The notes: generated by a model from the sequence alone, not told the origin. A DNA stretch of 64,000 nt from Scortum barcoo (GCA_023238725.1 CM041541.1:11800544-11864543); one strand, 5' to 3'; numbered from the stretch's first letter, positions 11,850 to 24,652 are shown. Made by a program: numbers and translations.

Positions 11850-12520
11850 ATTTGACGGCCAGACGGTTGTGATGAATTTGGACATGCACATTTTTTAGGT
11901 AATATTACACCATCGGACAAGTAGACTGATTATCAGGAAGCAAGTATATTTTAAATTTTACATTTACAGTGGAAAGAAACATGTGCAAAGTCAGTCACAG
12001 TGACAAACCTATGCATATTTATCTATTATATATCTATATTATTTATTCTTTATGTTGGACATGTGCCTAATCTGTGGATATGTACACTATATTTCATGTA
12101 ACTAGCAGTTTAAGTTTTAAATGGTGCTTAACTCTCACAGGTGGCGTTTTAAGATGTTTTTGTGAAGCAGACTGCATTAATTCAGTTTTAACACATTTCC
12201 ACTGGATGTTTTATACGATTTTGATTAAATGTGTTGATGTCTGAGATCAAATATATTGTGGGTTTAGTCTGAAAAGGCCTTTAATTGGTAAAAAAAAAAA
12301 AAAAGTGGAGACAAGACTTACTGTACATCGCTGAATTCACCTACTTGCACTCTCTGTTTTTTCTATCAGTAGAAAGCTCTTGTCCCTTCACTCCTTTCTT
12401 TACTATTTTCACGATGATTATGTGACCCCCTTTTTGCAAGTAATTTCCCCTGGATTAGAAAAACAATCAATCCAATCAAGACCAAGAGAGGAGAGGATGA
12501 AAAAAAAAAAAAAAGAGAGA
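11850..12520. other. AT-rich gene-free interval
   Basis: AT-rich sequence with runs of A at 12291-12304 and 12500-12514. No exon, repeat family or structured element could be supported. Confidence 0.5.
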
Positions 12521-13130
12521 TTTGAGTGAGGAAATCTCTCCAGAAGTTGTTAAGTTGGGCGTTGCGGGAGAAGAGAAGAAGGAGCAATCTAGAGGGCCGG
12601 CGTATATTTCCCTCTCAAGTAATTCATTTATGTCTTCAAAACTCTTTCAGAGACCAGAGTTACTGTGCCTTTGTTGTGCTTTAAAAAGCTTAGCCGGTCT
12701 CTATGAAGAGAGGCAATGAGAACACTTTAGAAAAAGCTACAAAGGGAACGGACGGGCGGAGGAAGAAAGAAAAAGTGAATGGCACCACTGATAAAGTTGA
12801 GCAAATTAAGTCATTGACCTGCGGTGGAGATTAATAGCAAACAAGGTGCCCCAAGCTTCACTAGTAAGTAATGAATATTCTTCAAACAGCATGCATGGGG
12901 GATGTGGGAAGGGGGGGGGCGGCAGATAGGGCCGGCTTGATGCGGATGACATTGAAAGTTGCGGAGAACAGAAAAATTCTGTCATTTTTCATTTGTATGC
13001 AAATTTGCCTGTTACACAAATTAACCCCTGAACCCCGGTGTCAGTCCTCATCTTGGGTGGAAGCTTGGCCCCCCTTGAAGGCCCCATGCGGCCGCTATAT
13101 ACCCACCCACACTTCCCCTCTCGGGTCAGC
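12520..13130. promoter_or_regulatory. Candidate regulatory block
   Basis: Two complex parts flank a G run at 12912-12920. The first (12640-12890) has ctttgttgtgctttaaa, aattaagtcattgacc and gtaatgaatattc. The second (12950-13110) has a perfect octamer ATGCAAAT at 12997-13004 and a GC-rich end with ggccccatgcggccgc followed by a TATA-like tatatacc. A promoter is conceivable, but no downstream exon is visible. Confidence 0.35.
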
Positions 13131-14260
13131 TCAGGCTTTTTTCCCGCTTTTTAGAGGGAAAGTTGACTCACAGCTCCGCCCCTTTTTTGTTTACTGCTCT
13201 TATATGGCGACGAGACGACCTCACGGCGAGAGAACCTGAGACTCTTTACAGCGAACAGTCATGTTTAACGGCAACTCTCACTCTGACGTGTCGATGAAAG
13301 GACAGATACTGATGAACACGAGTGGAAAATCAGATATAAATGATGTTTTCAGCGCTATAAGACATTTATCTGCCTTATGAAGTGTGTCAGTATGCTGAAC
13401 CAACACATGCCTCCATCTTTTCTCTCTTCCTCTGCTGCTCTTGTTTTCAGGCTGGTGTTATTAAAATACAAAATGCACCCACCTTGGCCGAAGCTGCAGC
13501 AGCTCATCGCTCCCCGTCGCTTTAAGGTGGAGCTCCGAGGGCAGAGAGCAAATCCTGCTTCACTCTTCGGAGTCCACAGCGTCTCCCTGCAGGTGGAAAC
13601 ACCTCAAAGTTCAGGTTAGATGGGATGAAAAAAAGTGCACAAATATTAGCTTAACCAATGTCACCTTAACGTCTTAGCTAAACTTTAATACATAAATAAG
13701 TTTGTCAATACACATGCATGATTTTTTTTAGTTAAGACTGCATCATAGCTACTTGTGGTCTATAAAGAAACAGATGCATATTCTGCAAACACCTGTCATA
13801 TTATCCCCACAACAAATATCTGCAACATATGCCCTAAAGTTTTCACCTAAAATGATAAATGTGACACCTCCCCATGGCATCCTTATGTTTTTAGAGCAGC
13901 TGAGCTATGGCTAAATCTAGACTATTTCCCAGACTCCATTTTATGCAATGATGTCATGAGACTTTCTTATATAAATGTGCAAAAAGAAACTTGTCCAAAC
14001 TCAGATCTCTCTCATAAAAGTTTGACTCCACCTTGGTTAAATGCTTCAGCACGTTGTTATCGCTTGTCTAAGTCTGTAAAACTTTTATCTTTGTGTTACT
14101 ACACAGCAAGAGTCAAGAAAGATCTTATAGAAAAAAAATGCCACAAAAGCTTTAAACTTCTATTTTAAGGTAATTCTGGGGGCTGCTCCTAAATGTGTGT
14201 ATTTATCACAGTGTTGGTAAAAGTAGAGCTCCGTCTCTGCAGTGTCAGGAAGGAGGAGGC
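13130..14260. other. Gene-free interval
   Basis: Unique sequence, moderately GC to about 13620 and AT-rich after that. Small frames lack protein character. Nothing specific is supported. Confidence 0.45.
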
Positions 14261-14269
14261 AGCCCTAAA

Positions 14270-14560
14270 CAAATTTCACCATCTGCAGAGGAAGGTGGCA
14301 GCCGCGCAGTGATTGACCCCTTTAATTGATGCGGCTTTAATTATGATAATCGCCTGCCAGAGTTGCCGTTGTTTCGCTTTCCCTAACACCCCCCCTCCCT
14401 TTTTTCGTTTTTTTTTCAGCGGTGTTTCATATCCTGGCGTCGGCGGGTGCAGGTGTCCTACAGATGTTTGGTTGCCTCCCCTCGACGCTGTGCAATTTGT
14501 TAGCCGCTAATCAGCAGCCACCTTTGCATTACTGCAGTGACACGTGCTGATGTGCTGAAC
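14270..14560. promoter_or_regulatory. Candidate conserved non-coding element
   Basis: The block includes gcgcagtgattgacccc, tttaattgatgcggctttaa, ttatgataatcgcc and gttagccgctaatcagcag, with CpG and homeodomain cores. A pyrimidine run at 14385-14418 interrupts it. There is no repeat similarity. Confidence 0.38.
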
Positions 14561-15400
14561 TGAACTGAAAGTAGATGTTAGACGGTGTCGCTGGAGACCT
14601 GCAAATAAAAGACTTTTGTTTCCAAAATGACAACGCGGACCTCCATCATGAATTTCCAGTGTTTTTTATGAACATTTGACTCCTCGATCCTTAGATGCAT
14701 GTTATGAATTCATTTTGATATCTGTTCTTGTATTGCATTGATCTACTTCATACCACACACTTAAAGCTATTTACATCCTTGTGAAATGATTTTAAACCTA
14801 GAACCATGGTTCAGAAATAGAGAATAAATTAAGATAATGTAAAAATAACCAATGCTTCTGCATGTTTTAGGCCACTTCCTACAGTATATTTACTAAACTG
14901 TACAGCTGAGTTTCACAAATCTGAAAGTGGTACAGTCATTTAAATTTTCTAAAATCTGCAGACTCTTGCAGCATGCTGGGTTTGTCACAGATTATAAATG
15001 GCAGTGAGCATAAAGGCTGCATTTATTTCATTACTTATTTACTTTATTACTTACTTATTGTCATGTTATGAGATGATTTCTGTCTGTATGGAAATGAATG
15101 AAAGACAATAGATATCCTGATTTATTCTCTAAGTTACCACAACCATTAAAAGAAACTGCCAAAAAAAATACTTGGTCTGTATTTCTTAACATGTAGTTTT
15201 ATGTAATTATAATATGAATGCATGCCAAATATGACTCATATTTTTAGATGCTCCTTGTTTGAGAAATCTGGAACTTCAGCTGTACTTTACTTGGACTAAA
15301 ACTCTTTAAATTCTGTTTACATTGAAACTTTTGCAGGAGGAAGCCCCTCCCAGCACAACAGCATAGTGGCAAGAGCAGTGAGTAAAATGGGTTTAGACAA
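14560..15400. other. AT-rich gene-free interval
   Basis: AT-rich sequence with no supported feature. Confidence 0.5.
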
Positions 15401-15404
15401 ACAA

Positions 15405-15424
15405 ACACACACACACACACACAC
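15405..15424. repeat. (AC)10 microsatellite
   Basis: A perfect AC tract of 20 bp. Confidence 0.93.
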
Positions 15425-15429
15425 TGAGC

Positions 15430-15960
15430 GGCCACCAGTAGTGGCTCTGCAGTAAGTTTCCCTTCAAAGGATCCCCTCAGGATAGACTGTGCGCTGTGAA
15501 CATAATCCAAGGCCCCTTTGAAGTGCACACTTGAAATGTCTTTTGGCTCGGCTGCTGCGAGTGGCATCTCAGCCCTTTGGGTTATTGGAGAGAAGAAGCG
15601 CTCCTCGGCCGGCTCGAGGTGGAGAGGCAGCACCTGGTGGTCCCCGCTGCCTCTCCTCGCCACATTTCACACATTTAAAGTACACTGGGTGCTCGTCTCC
15701 TCAGCCGCCTCGCGACCGCAGCCAAGAGGTATAAACGGTGCTCTCGTTTTCTGCCGGATAAAGCATGAGTACATTTTGGAGTGGATTTTAATAAATCCAG
15801 TGTGGCTTTGTCGCACAGTGGAGTTTCACTTGTACACACATTTCTCTGCAGGCGGAGTTGCTCTGAGGGCAGGAGCAGGCCTAATCTGAGCGGTGGGGTT
15901 ATTTCAGGAGGGGCGGAGCCATCTTCGAACACAGACTTTAATGGATGAGGGACATTAGAC
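15430..15960. other. GC-moderate unique block
   Basis: Complex sequence with CpG at 15540-15730 and 15850-15930. Frames overlap on both strands (15518-15889 plus, 15244-15663 minus, 15675-15962 minus) and none resembles a known domain. It may be regulatory, but cores are sparse compared with the better blocks. Confidence 0.3.
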
Positions 15961-17930
15961 ACACCGATGAAGAAAGTCGAGAACTTGGTAAGGAGGTAGA
16001 TAACAGGACGGATGTCAGCACTTTGCTTCTGCCTGAACTAACCAGCACAGCTTCCCATAAATCACACTCATATTGGACAATCCTGCAGCACACAATTTAC
16101 ACCAAAGGCTGCAGTTTGCATCCAAATCTAAGTATTTTTAAAACCACAAACACCATCTTTCCTCAACCTGAACCAAGCCTTCTAGCTAGTTAAACTAAAC
16201 CACACCAACTTTAGTTTCTGGTATAAAAGCAAACTTTTCTTAACTTAAACTAAACCATGTTCGCCATGCACATCAGAAATATCTGGAAAAATAATCCAAG
16301 GTTTTGCAGAATTGTACAATATTAGTGTTCAGTTAGTTATTTATGGGATCACACTGTAGTAAGAAAGTGTGTGTTTCTTTATTTTAAAGTCAGTGTGTCA
16401 TTGCTGGACTGACTTTATGGATATTGATCAGACATTGACTTTAAAATCAGATGTTTCACTCAGCATGAACTATATAACTCTGATTTTATTCAGCAGCTTT
16501 AGAAGTAAATCTGCATCACCCTGACCCAGAATGCTTTGCATAAATGGTCAAATGATTTAAAATTAAAATATTGGTCATTGATTGCTTCTAAAGTAAAATA
16601 AAAACACATCATTCACTGTTTAACTTTGGATTTTGAATATGCTGACAGGTGACACCTTCAGAGAGTCAGCGCTCTTCCTTTCTAAGATGTAAGGTCACGT
16701 TTTAATCGCCGGCTCTCCAGATCGACACACACATTCAGAGAGCTGCCCCGCACCTCCACAAGAGGCAGATAATCAACTCTGAAGTTGTTCAGGCCGTTGA
16801 AAACGTGATTAGATCCTGAGAGCCGCTGACCAGTCGGCACAGAGTGGAGAAGTGCTGCCACGTGAACAAACGTCAGGTTATTTTTCCAGTTCCTGTTCAT
16901 CAGGTGATGTTCAACATGATGGCAAAGAAAAGCTCTTTTACTTGGAAATATAACATAGTTTAAATTTTCCTTTCATACTCATTTTATGCCTGATCATTAT
17001 TATAAGACCTACATTTAAAGAAAGCAAAATGTAGGTTATGCAATTTTAAAAAATAACTATGCATGAAGAAATGCTTTTCCGATTTTTCTTCATGTTGCTT
17101 GTTGTCTCCTTTAGAGGTCAGTGACATGAATTGATCTGCATATTGCAAAAAAATAAAAACAAAAAAGATCCACTCTGTTGCTTTGACCCCTGCTCTTGTT
17201 CCTTGTAATTTTGCAGATTTTGGACTTTAAGCAGGAGCCAAAAGCCCAGCACGTGATTTCAATGTAAAACGGAAACTTTCAGACATGTGCCGCAGAGCTG
17301 CAAAGTTGCGAGACATGCGATGACTGCAAATGTCTGAAGGCTGAAGTTCTGAGGTGGAAAACTTTGAAACATCAGTCTCTGCTGATGTTGTATGTGATAC
17401 ACTCACACGGCGACGTCACACAGCAGCTGAGCTTTACAGCGAGTCTTATTAAATTTATATGAGAGATGCTGTTTGAGACGGAGAAGAGCGGCGATGTCGC
17501 ATTTGAGTTTATGGAGTTGTTAGCTGTTAACGTATTCTGGCTAACCACAGTAAAAAACCCTTTCTGTTGTCTTTATTTTTTTATATATTTTATTACACAG
17601 AATTTCCCCCTCTGTCTTTTTCTGATTGTACTCTATTTCTCATTTCATAGTAAAAATATTTGTCGGCTTTGTATGATAACAGGAGGAGGAGTTGTGAGAG
17701 TTGATGTATAATTTTTCTAAGTAATGAGTTACTTTACCTTAAAAAAGAAGTATTTATGCAACATCTGTAAGCTGACAACAACTAAAATATATAAAAATAT
17801 TAAAAAAAAAAAAGATCAAGGTCATAATGTTGGTATAAAACTGAAAACACACTGAGGTACTCAAGAAGTAATATGAATACTGTGTGAGTATCTGTGTGTC
17901 ATGTGTAGGTGATTTGTGAATCCCCCTGCC
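15960..17930. other. AT-rich gene-free interval with one inverted repeat
   Basis: Mainly AT-rich unique sequence. A 16-bp inverted repeat with one mismatch pairs 16381-16396 with 16432-16447, separated by 35 bp. No gene is supported. Confidence 0.45.
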
Positions 17931-17932
17931 TC

Positions 17933-17953
17933 TGTGTGTGTGTGTGTGTGTGT
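17933..17953. repeat. (TG)n microsatellite
   Basis: A TG tract of about 21 bp. Confidence 0.9.
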
Positions 17954-17959
17954 CCTCAC

Positions 17960-20060
17960 CGTCTTAAGTCCTCTCCGGTAAAGGCGAGTTTCCAGGAAGG
18001 AAGCGAGTCGTGACCCTGAAGTCCATCACGGCGATGGAGGGATTGAACGGAGGCGCCATGCGGGCTGCAGAGACGATCGAGGAAGTCACTTTCATGCCTC
18101 GGCTCCGCTCATTCGGCTCTCAGGAGAAAAAGAAAAAAAAAAAAGAAAGAAAGAAAACCCCCAGCAGGCTGGATGCAGGAAGGATGCTGAAAGAAAGATG
18201 GAAACAGGAGTCAGGAGAGGAAAACAAAGGACAAAGAAATGAGTACTTTCACATAAATGTTTGAATTTAACTTGAAATAATCATCTCGAAGGCTCTGAAG
18301 AATTTTGATTTTGTGATTCAAATGAATGCAGGAGGGTGAAAACATTATATTTTATCAAACTCGGGTACCTACACACAACCTTAAGACCCCGAGGGGACAC
18401 GGGGCCCCTCGGCCAGAACAAGTCCTGGTTGTGTTTTTTCCTCCTGATCCCGATCCGAGCCATGTCATCGTATTTATAACAAGTGTAATCTGATACTTAT
18501 TTGTGTCATGTAGATTTACTTTTCCTACATAAATACATTCCTGCAAAGTGCCAACATCTTTAAAATGAAGACGGCAGAGAGGCTTTAAGAAAATGGGACC
18601 TCCAAATTCAGGTATTTTGTTGAAAACCTTACAGTATTTGTGATATCTGTGCAGAGGGGATTGGCAGAAAGAGGATTTTAAGGGTCTCTCTTCATCTCTT
18701 CTTCATCTCATCATCATGATGGCCAGAGATACTTAAGGTCTTATGTCATGCCGTCACCTCACATGCATTGTTTAATATGAGCTTAAATATCATGTTACTT
18801 TTCTTTACATCTTTTTGTGTTCTTTTCTCAACCTGCAAGACAAATTTCACCCTTTTTCCCCATCCACAATAAAGTTTTACCTTAAAATACACACACACCA
18901 CATTTTATACATATTTGAACTTGATTATGCACAAACGTCTGTCCAAAACAACAAAACAACAAAACTCAGGCTCCTATTAGACTCACGCACATAAATGTAG
19001 TCCTTTTTTTCAACCGCAATATCCCTTTAAGATGGTCAAAAACTTCAGAGCATTATTTTGTAAGAGTAGGTATTTTTTTTTTTTTTTTGCGAATGGTGGA
19101 TATCTGGGTTTGGAACCGAGCTCATGATGACATGTTTTCTAAATCCTCTGCCCTCCCTCGACACAGTTTTGAGGAGAAGTCTGCGCGGAGGAAAGAAAAG
19201 AAAGAGAGACAGTGTATGTGAGTGTGGTCGAGGCAGCCGGTGGGAGATTAGCAGAGTTTTCTGCGAATGATCCTCGCCGACTGGCCAATCTGTTCAGCCG
19301 GGGCCTCGAATTCACGCAGACGGCGCGAGTAGTGACACCAACTGCTGCGACAGAAAGGGAGAGCGAGCAGGAAGTTCCATGGCACGCCGCCCGTCACGTG
19401 ACCGGTCCCCGTCTTGGTCCCCGTCCAGCCATCTGTTTTTTTTGTTTTGTTTTTTTTTTCCTTCCTTCCTTCTCCCGTCTTTACCCCCACCACTTCCGCC
19501 GCTGCAGCTTCAGACAGGTCACATGTGGGCTTTGAATATCAGGAGCATTACAGACGCGACACCTCCTTCCTACTAACATCGTCAGGGCTCCAATCAGCGG
19601 TGGGAAGTGACGAAAAACATCTTGTCGAATACGAAATGCTGACAGTTCGGAGGGGAGGGTCGTTACTGCAGGTTTGTTTCCACACACAGATAGCTGTCGA
19701 CATTATACATCACTGCAGAGAATTTGGTGGACATGGAAAAAAATATTTTCTACTGAATCACTGAATCATGTTGCAGACTCGCTGGTTTGTCATGGACCAT
19801 AACCGAGTTCAACAACGCACCAGTTTAACCAAACTTCCTGCCACTGCTCAAGCTGTGATGGTACAAAGAGTCATCTCTGAACATGTGTGGTGTGCCTTTT
19901 CTATGGTACGTTTGTTATGGTCATATATTGGTAAATTGGGTGTTTCAGTCGTGCACACACAGTAAAGCTCCAAAACTCGTATTTTAACTACAAGAAGGGT
20001 TCAATTCAACTGGATCTTCATCAAGTCCAACGAGAAATAGAAATTGATCCTCAGCCTTTG
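17960..20060. other. Gene-free interval
   Basis: Unique sequence holds A-rich runs (18130-18160), a GC hairpin at 18389-18412, a run of 16 T at 19073-19088, and a CpG-bearing part at 19150-19420. The latter has open frames on both strands but no recognisable protein. From 19760 to 20060 no structure is seen. Confidence 0.4.
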
Positions 20061-20330
20061 TGGTAGATGGATGGACAGATGGACAGATAGACAGACTACT
20101 TTATTGATCCCCGGAGTAAAATTCAGTTGTCATAGCAGCCAGGTACATAAAATACGAGAAAATACAAGGAAATACAAAAGAATTAGATAAAATAGAATAT
20201 GATGAAATAGAATAAGATAAAAAAATCAACAAAGTGCAATGAGCATCTAATACACGTGCAAAAGAGGTAAATCGATATGGTCTTGAGGTAAATAGATCAG
20301 CCTCAGCAGGTGATGGTGGCGATGATGATA
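20060..20330 (-). mobile_element. Decayed LINE-type retrotransposon 3' end
   Basis: Read on the minus strand, the sequence runs into ggggatcaataaagtagtct and then into CTGTCTATCTGTCCATC-type short tandem units. This arrangement is common at the 3' ends of fish non-LTR retrotransposons. On the plus strand the tail is the gatgg/gacagata tract at 20065-20096 followed by ctttattgatccccgg at 20099-20114. The rest is A-rich words such as aaagtgcaatgagcatctaa. No reverse transcriptase remains; it is a 5'-truncated copy. The exact family (L2, Rex or RTE type) cannot be fixed by eye. Confidence 0.65.
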
Positions 20331-20669
20331 ACACTTATAAAACCCTGAATCCAGACTTTAGTTGTCTTTGACAGGCTCTACATCTGCGTTTTCCTCCTGT
20401 CTATGCTTCAAGAACACTGGTTTTACAGTACTATATATACTGTATGTAAAAACATATAAAAGTACACAAATATCTCCTGAAGTAAAGGACCAAAAGTCGT
20501 TGAGGGCACTAATCAGGCCGGGGTTAAAGGTTCACCTGAGCCTCCACACCCTGAGTCAGTACTCGTTCGGTGATTTGCAGCGTGGTAAATGAAGACACTG
20601 TTAGCTACACAGAATCCATATGGAATATAAAAAAGTAAATGATTCAGCACAGATAAAACTGTAAGACAA

Positions 20670-21025
20670 CAAACATAATTGCGTTTCGATGTCAGGCCTC
20701 TTTGCGCGGCTTTCATATCCCGGATCATTTGCCTGCATCGCTTTGGAACAGAACTTGTTTCAAACGGCTGCCTTTCTCTCCAATATTGTGCTAATGCATT
20801 TAATTTAATGTTCGCAGACGCCGTAATTGGTATAATATTGCTCTATAATACGTTGAAGGAAACCTTAGCATTAAGCACTAAATTGAAATTTTGAAGCGAA
20901 CGGTGAAAACGACTGTGGGGGCAAAGAAACCCCATTAAATGTAATTTGTTCTGCATGGCTGTGGGGGTAATGGTTACCGAGACACTCCTTTATTAAGTCG
21001 AATAGGTAGCGAGGTAGCTTCAGAT
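20670..21025. promoter_or_regulatory. Strong candidate conserved non-coding element
   Basis: About 350 bp of complex sequence holds ttgcgcggctttcatatcc, gtgctaatgcatttaattt, gacgccgtaattggtataa, ccccattaaatgtaattt and gtaatggttaccgag. Homeodomain cores are dense, CpG is present and there is no repeat. It ends at the CT microsatellite. Confidence 0.42.
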
Positions 21026-21028
21026 TTG

Positions 21029-21047
21029 CTCTCTCTCTCTCTCTCTC
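21029..21047. repeat. (CT)n microsatellite
   Basis: A CT tract of about 19 bp followed by imperfect CACT/CACA units. Confidence 0.9.
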
Positions 21048-21200
21048 GCTCACTCGCTCACACACACTCCACACACAGGCGTTATGCTGTCCAATGCTGT
21101 CGACACACTGTTAGTGGCGGTATTCAGCAAGGTGTAAGCTGTCGTCTGCTGTTATTCGGGCCACAAAGGGAACGTCGAGCAGCTGCTGAAGGACTGCTGA

Positions 21201-21223
21201 ACACACACACACACACACACACA
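21201..21223. repeat. (AC)n microsatellite
   Basis: An AC tract of about 23 bp. Confidence 0.93.
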
Positions 21224-21294
21224 GCAGGTGCAAGCACACACACCTTTCTTTGCGTCCTTTAATACCGCTTGTATATCCGAGGTGAGGCTGAAAC

Positions 21295-22085
21295 TGTGGA
21301 GGCAGATTGCAGAACGAGGGAGAGGAGGAAGGAGAAGGACTCAGAGGAAAAGAGGATTGCGGTTGAAGAGGAGGAGGAAGGAGGGATATAAAAAAGGATG
21401 AAGAGTGTAATGGGAAGAGAGGAGGAGAGGAAGATGAGGAACTAGGGAGAAAAAAAGGTGAAGGAGGAGAAAGAGCAGCAGAGATGGAGGAAGAGGAAGA
21501 AGGGGAGGAGGAAGAGGAAAGAAGAAGGGAGGAGAAAAAGAAGGAGGAAAAGATGGGGAAGGACAGATGGAGAAACCTGAAAGGAGGAAAAGGCAGGTAG
21601 ACGGAGAGGAAGATGACGAGGAGGAGGAGGAGGAGAAAATTGGAAGAGGGAAGAAGAAAAGGGATTAGAGAGAAGAGGAGGAAGAGGCAGGAGAGGACGG
21701 ATAAGAAGAGGGGGCTGAAGGAGGGGGTGGAGGATGAGAGGAAGGAGAAAAGAAGGAGGATGAAGGGAGGAGAAAGAAGGGGGGGTTAGATGAGGAGGTG
21801 TGGTAGAGCCAGGAGGAAGGTGAGAAGAGGAAGAAGAGAGGAAAGAGGGAAAGAGAAGTGGGGGAAGAGGGAGGATATTAAAAAAAAAAGAGGGGAGGAA
21901 GATATTAAAAGAAAAGAAGAAAGAAAAAGGGGGAAAGCACGAACACGAAAGGGAGGAAGAGGAGAAAGGCAAAGAGGGTGAGGAGGACTGAAAGGGAGAG
22001 AGAGGAGGGGTGACAGAAGAATAATGTGAGGAGGGGGAAGGTGAAGAGGCAGGAGAGGAGAGGAGGAAGACGAGGAGGTCCCAGC
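21295..22085. repeat. Long homopurine (GA-rich) tract
   Basis: Nearly 800 bp on the plus strand are almost only A and G, as irregular GGA, GAA, GGAGG and GAAGAA units without a fixed period. The complementary pyrimidine strand gives spurious serine/leucine/proline-rich frames (21442-21972 and 21786-22106 minus), which are artefacts. Such tracts can adopt triplex (H-DNA) structures and are prone to length change. Confidence 0.92.
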
Positions 22086-22416
22086 GGAGGACGAGAGATC
22101 AAACACGGACTCTAAGTCAAACTCCGCTGAGAGATCTTAAACCTCCTTTGTAATTGGAATTTAAAAAGTTAATACAAAGACGCTCCTTCAGTAAGATGTC
22201 TTTAGCAGATAGAAAAAAAAGGAGCACAAGGATGACTTCTTCTTCTTCTTTTTTTTGTCTCCCAGTGATGTTTAAAGCAAATCACTTCCCTTCAAGCAGG
22301 AAAATTAAAGCAGATTTGTTCCTCTTTGGCGGCGGATCGGCAGAAACTTAACAAACAAAACAGGCAGATGTCAAAGGTTTGTTAGAGAGTTTAGGACGAA
22401 AAAGAGTTAATATATG

Positions 22417-22575
22417 ATGTACATTTGCTCAGGTACTCTAATTACTATTTACTATACTTGAGTATTCCCATTTTATTTTACATGCATGACATTTTTACCC
22501 ACTTTAATATATTTTCCAATTACAGAGGGATTTATGGTACTTTTTATAACTTTAGTAACTTCCACATTAAGATTT
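22417..22575. mobile_element. Diverged fish dispersed repeat
   Basis: The words acatttgctcaggtactcta, atacttgagtattcccattt and cagagggatttatggtactt follow each other in the order of a very common dispersed repeat of fish genomes, whose typical copies contain acttgagtatttccatttt and then cagaggga. This copy is AT-drifted and has no coding capacity. The class is not certain; a non-autonomous DNA transposon is possible. Confidence 0.6.
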
Positions 22576-24240
22576 TGAATACCAAGTGTGTTTGTATTTG
22601 TAATTAAACGCTTTACCTGAAACGCTAAATATTAATATATAATGTGAAAATGAATATCTCTTTTGTTTTTGTATCTTTTAGCAGAATTTGTATCTTTTTT
22701 GTGGGACTGTCAAAATGCATTTTATGATAAAAATAGTTTCCTCCCTGCAGACGATGCTTTTTGTTTAGAGGTGCATTTCCCTACATTTCCCAGAATGCAA
22801 CACAACAACCCCCCTAGAGAAAGGGGGTGCCACATTCAGCACATTCATGAGGGATGTATTTTTATATAGATTTTAGTCACTGCTAGGAGACGGAGAGCAC
22901 TTTACACCGACTGTTACTCAGTGTTTGATTGAATATCTCTCACGCAACTGAATTATTGAAGGTACCAAAACAAAGATGCATTGAATATTATATTATAAAC
23001 AGCCCCCACGTTTCAGAAAAACCTCTTGTTTGTCTTTTGGTGGGTTTTGTCAGCCGTGCGAGGAGGGAGGCGGGGTGGCGTGCAGCAGTGGGAGCTGCAG
23101 AGTTTTTTGCTCGGCGGAGGAACAGATGGGAGAAACTCGCCAGGGGAGGATGAATTCCGGTCAAAAAGAAGGTGACAGCAGAGCGTGACCGCCAACATGT
23201 CCGCCGCGTACTTCTCCCGTGTCCTCCTCGCTCCCTCGCTCCCCTCTCCCTCTCTCTCTTTTCCTAATTTGCCTCTCCATCTTTTTTTTTATGTTTTTGT
23301 TTTTAACTTCTTCCCTCTTTACACCCGTTCATGTGTGATGGGAAGAGTTTAGGAGACCTTCCTCTTTTTTCTTTTTTTTCCATGTTAACCACAGAGATAT
23401 TGATAAGCAACAGGGGAGTAGCAAATATATAAATATAAATGTGTCTGTGAGGGATATTTGGCTCAGGGATACTTTCAATATTTGCACAGGCCTTTTATGC
23501 AAGTGTGCAGTTCACTTTTTTTTCATATGAAACTATGTGAGCTTGTCTTTTTTTTTGTTCATTTCTGATGAAGTTGGCCAGTTTCCAAACTCCTGAAAGT
23601 GAGATTTGCAAGGTTTTTTGTGTGTGTGTGTTGTTTTTTGTTTTGTTTTTTCTCATTTTGCATTATGAGCCCTTTTCAGCAGCAGCTCCTGGCCAAAGAA
23701 AAAAAAAAAAGCACTAAACCTCCCCCCAGAAAGCGGTGGTAACTCTGGGCGATTAGGAGGCCGAGGCAGACCCAAGATGTGACTTCTCCAAACCCGGCGG
23801 ATCATTAAGAGCGAAACACTGAATGGGCAAACTTTGAAGCGGTCCAACATTTAACTGACAGTGAAAAAACAAAAATTCTGCACGATGAAAGACAAAAGTT
23901 CAGCCGAGTTTTTCTAACAATCATTTGAGTTTGTGCACTAAAAGCTTGTCATACTTCCAAATGACTGACAGTGACTCCCAGTGACGTGACTACCAGCGAA
24001 AAATGAAACATTATCCTGCTTTTTTTTTCTTAAAGGACATCAGGTAAGCGAGTGACAGACCGGATCCTCTGTCTCGGAGAAGAAAGAGGACGTCGAACAA
24101 AACTGTGTCGAGTGGGTGTGCGCGGAAAAACAAAGCACGACTCGAGATGCGTTTGAAGGCTTTTCAAGTCCCGCCGACAGGTGTGGCCATCACAGCGAGT
24201 CGGCATCAATCAGCTTGTGACATTTTTTTTTGTTTATTCA
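22575..24240. other. Gene-free interval with ZNF143-type site
   Basis: A good ZNF143/Staf-type sequence lies at 22781-22800. A G-rich, CpG-bearing part spans 23040-23240. An ATG in favourable context near 23196 opens only about 50 codons that dissolve into CT simple sequence, so it is not called. From 23270 to 24240 there are many T runs and no structure, except a CpG-bearing patch at 24040-24200. Confidence 0.4.
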
Positions 24241-24630
24241 GTTTAACACTTTCCATAAATGTTTTCAATTTGAGAGGACGATGAAAGAGTGAGGAGAAAG
24301 TGCATTTTTTTGTTCACATTTACGGACACAAGAATAAAGATGTAAAGATACTGTACATATGAACAGTGCAGAGCTTTCCATCCAAATAAAAGCATTACAT
24401 AGTCACCTAATTGCACTGATGAAAATGCTGATTTGTTTGGTTCATCAACACTGTAGAAAGTACAACACATCATCCTCCATTTGTTGTAAGTGTTCTCCTT
24501 GTGTGTGTTTTCATATATTGAGTGTTGCACTTGAACATAACCCTCATTTTTAATAAACTTCCTGATATTTTTTATATAAAAGCACCAACACAAAGTCACG
24601 TCTGCATCCAAATGTGATGCAGGTTCACTC

Positions 24631-24652
24631 CAACAACAACAACAACAACAAC
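24631..24652. repeat. (CAA)7 microsatellite
   Basis: A perfect CAA trinucleotide tract. The interval before it (24240-24630) is AT-rich and gene-free. Confidence 0.93.

Noticed and set aside
21442..22106. Serine/leucine/proline-rich minus frames up to 176 codons
   Set aside because: They are translations of the homopurine tract's complement and have no protein meaning.
23196..23351. ATG in good context opening about 50 codons
   Set aside because: It runs quickly into CT and T simple sequence, with no homologue or splice structure.
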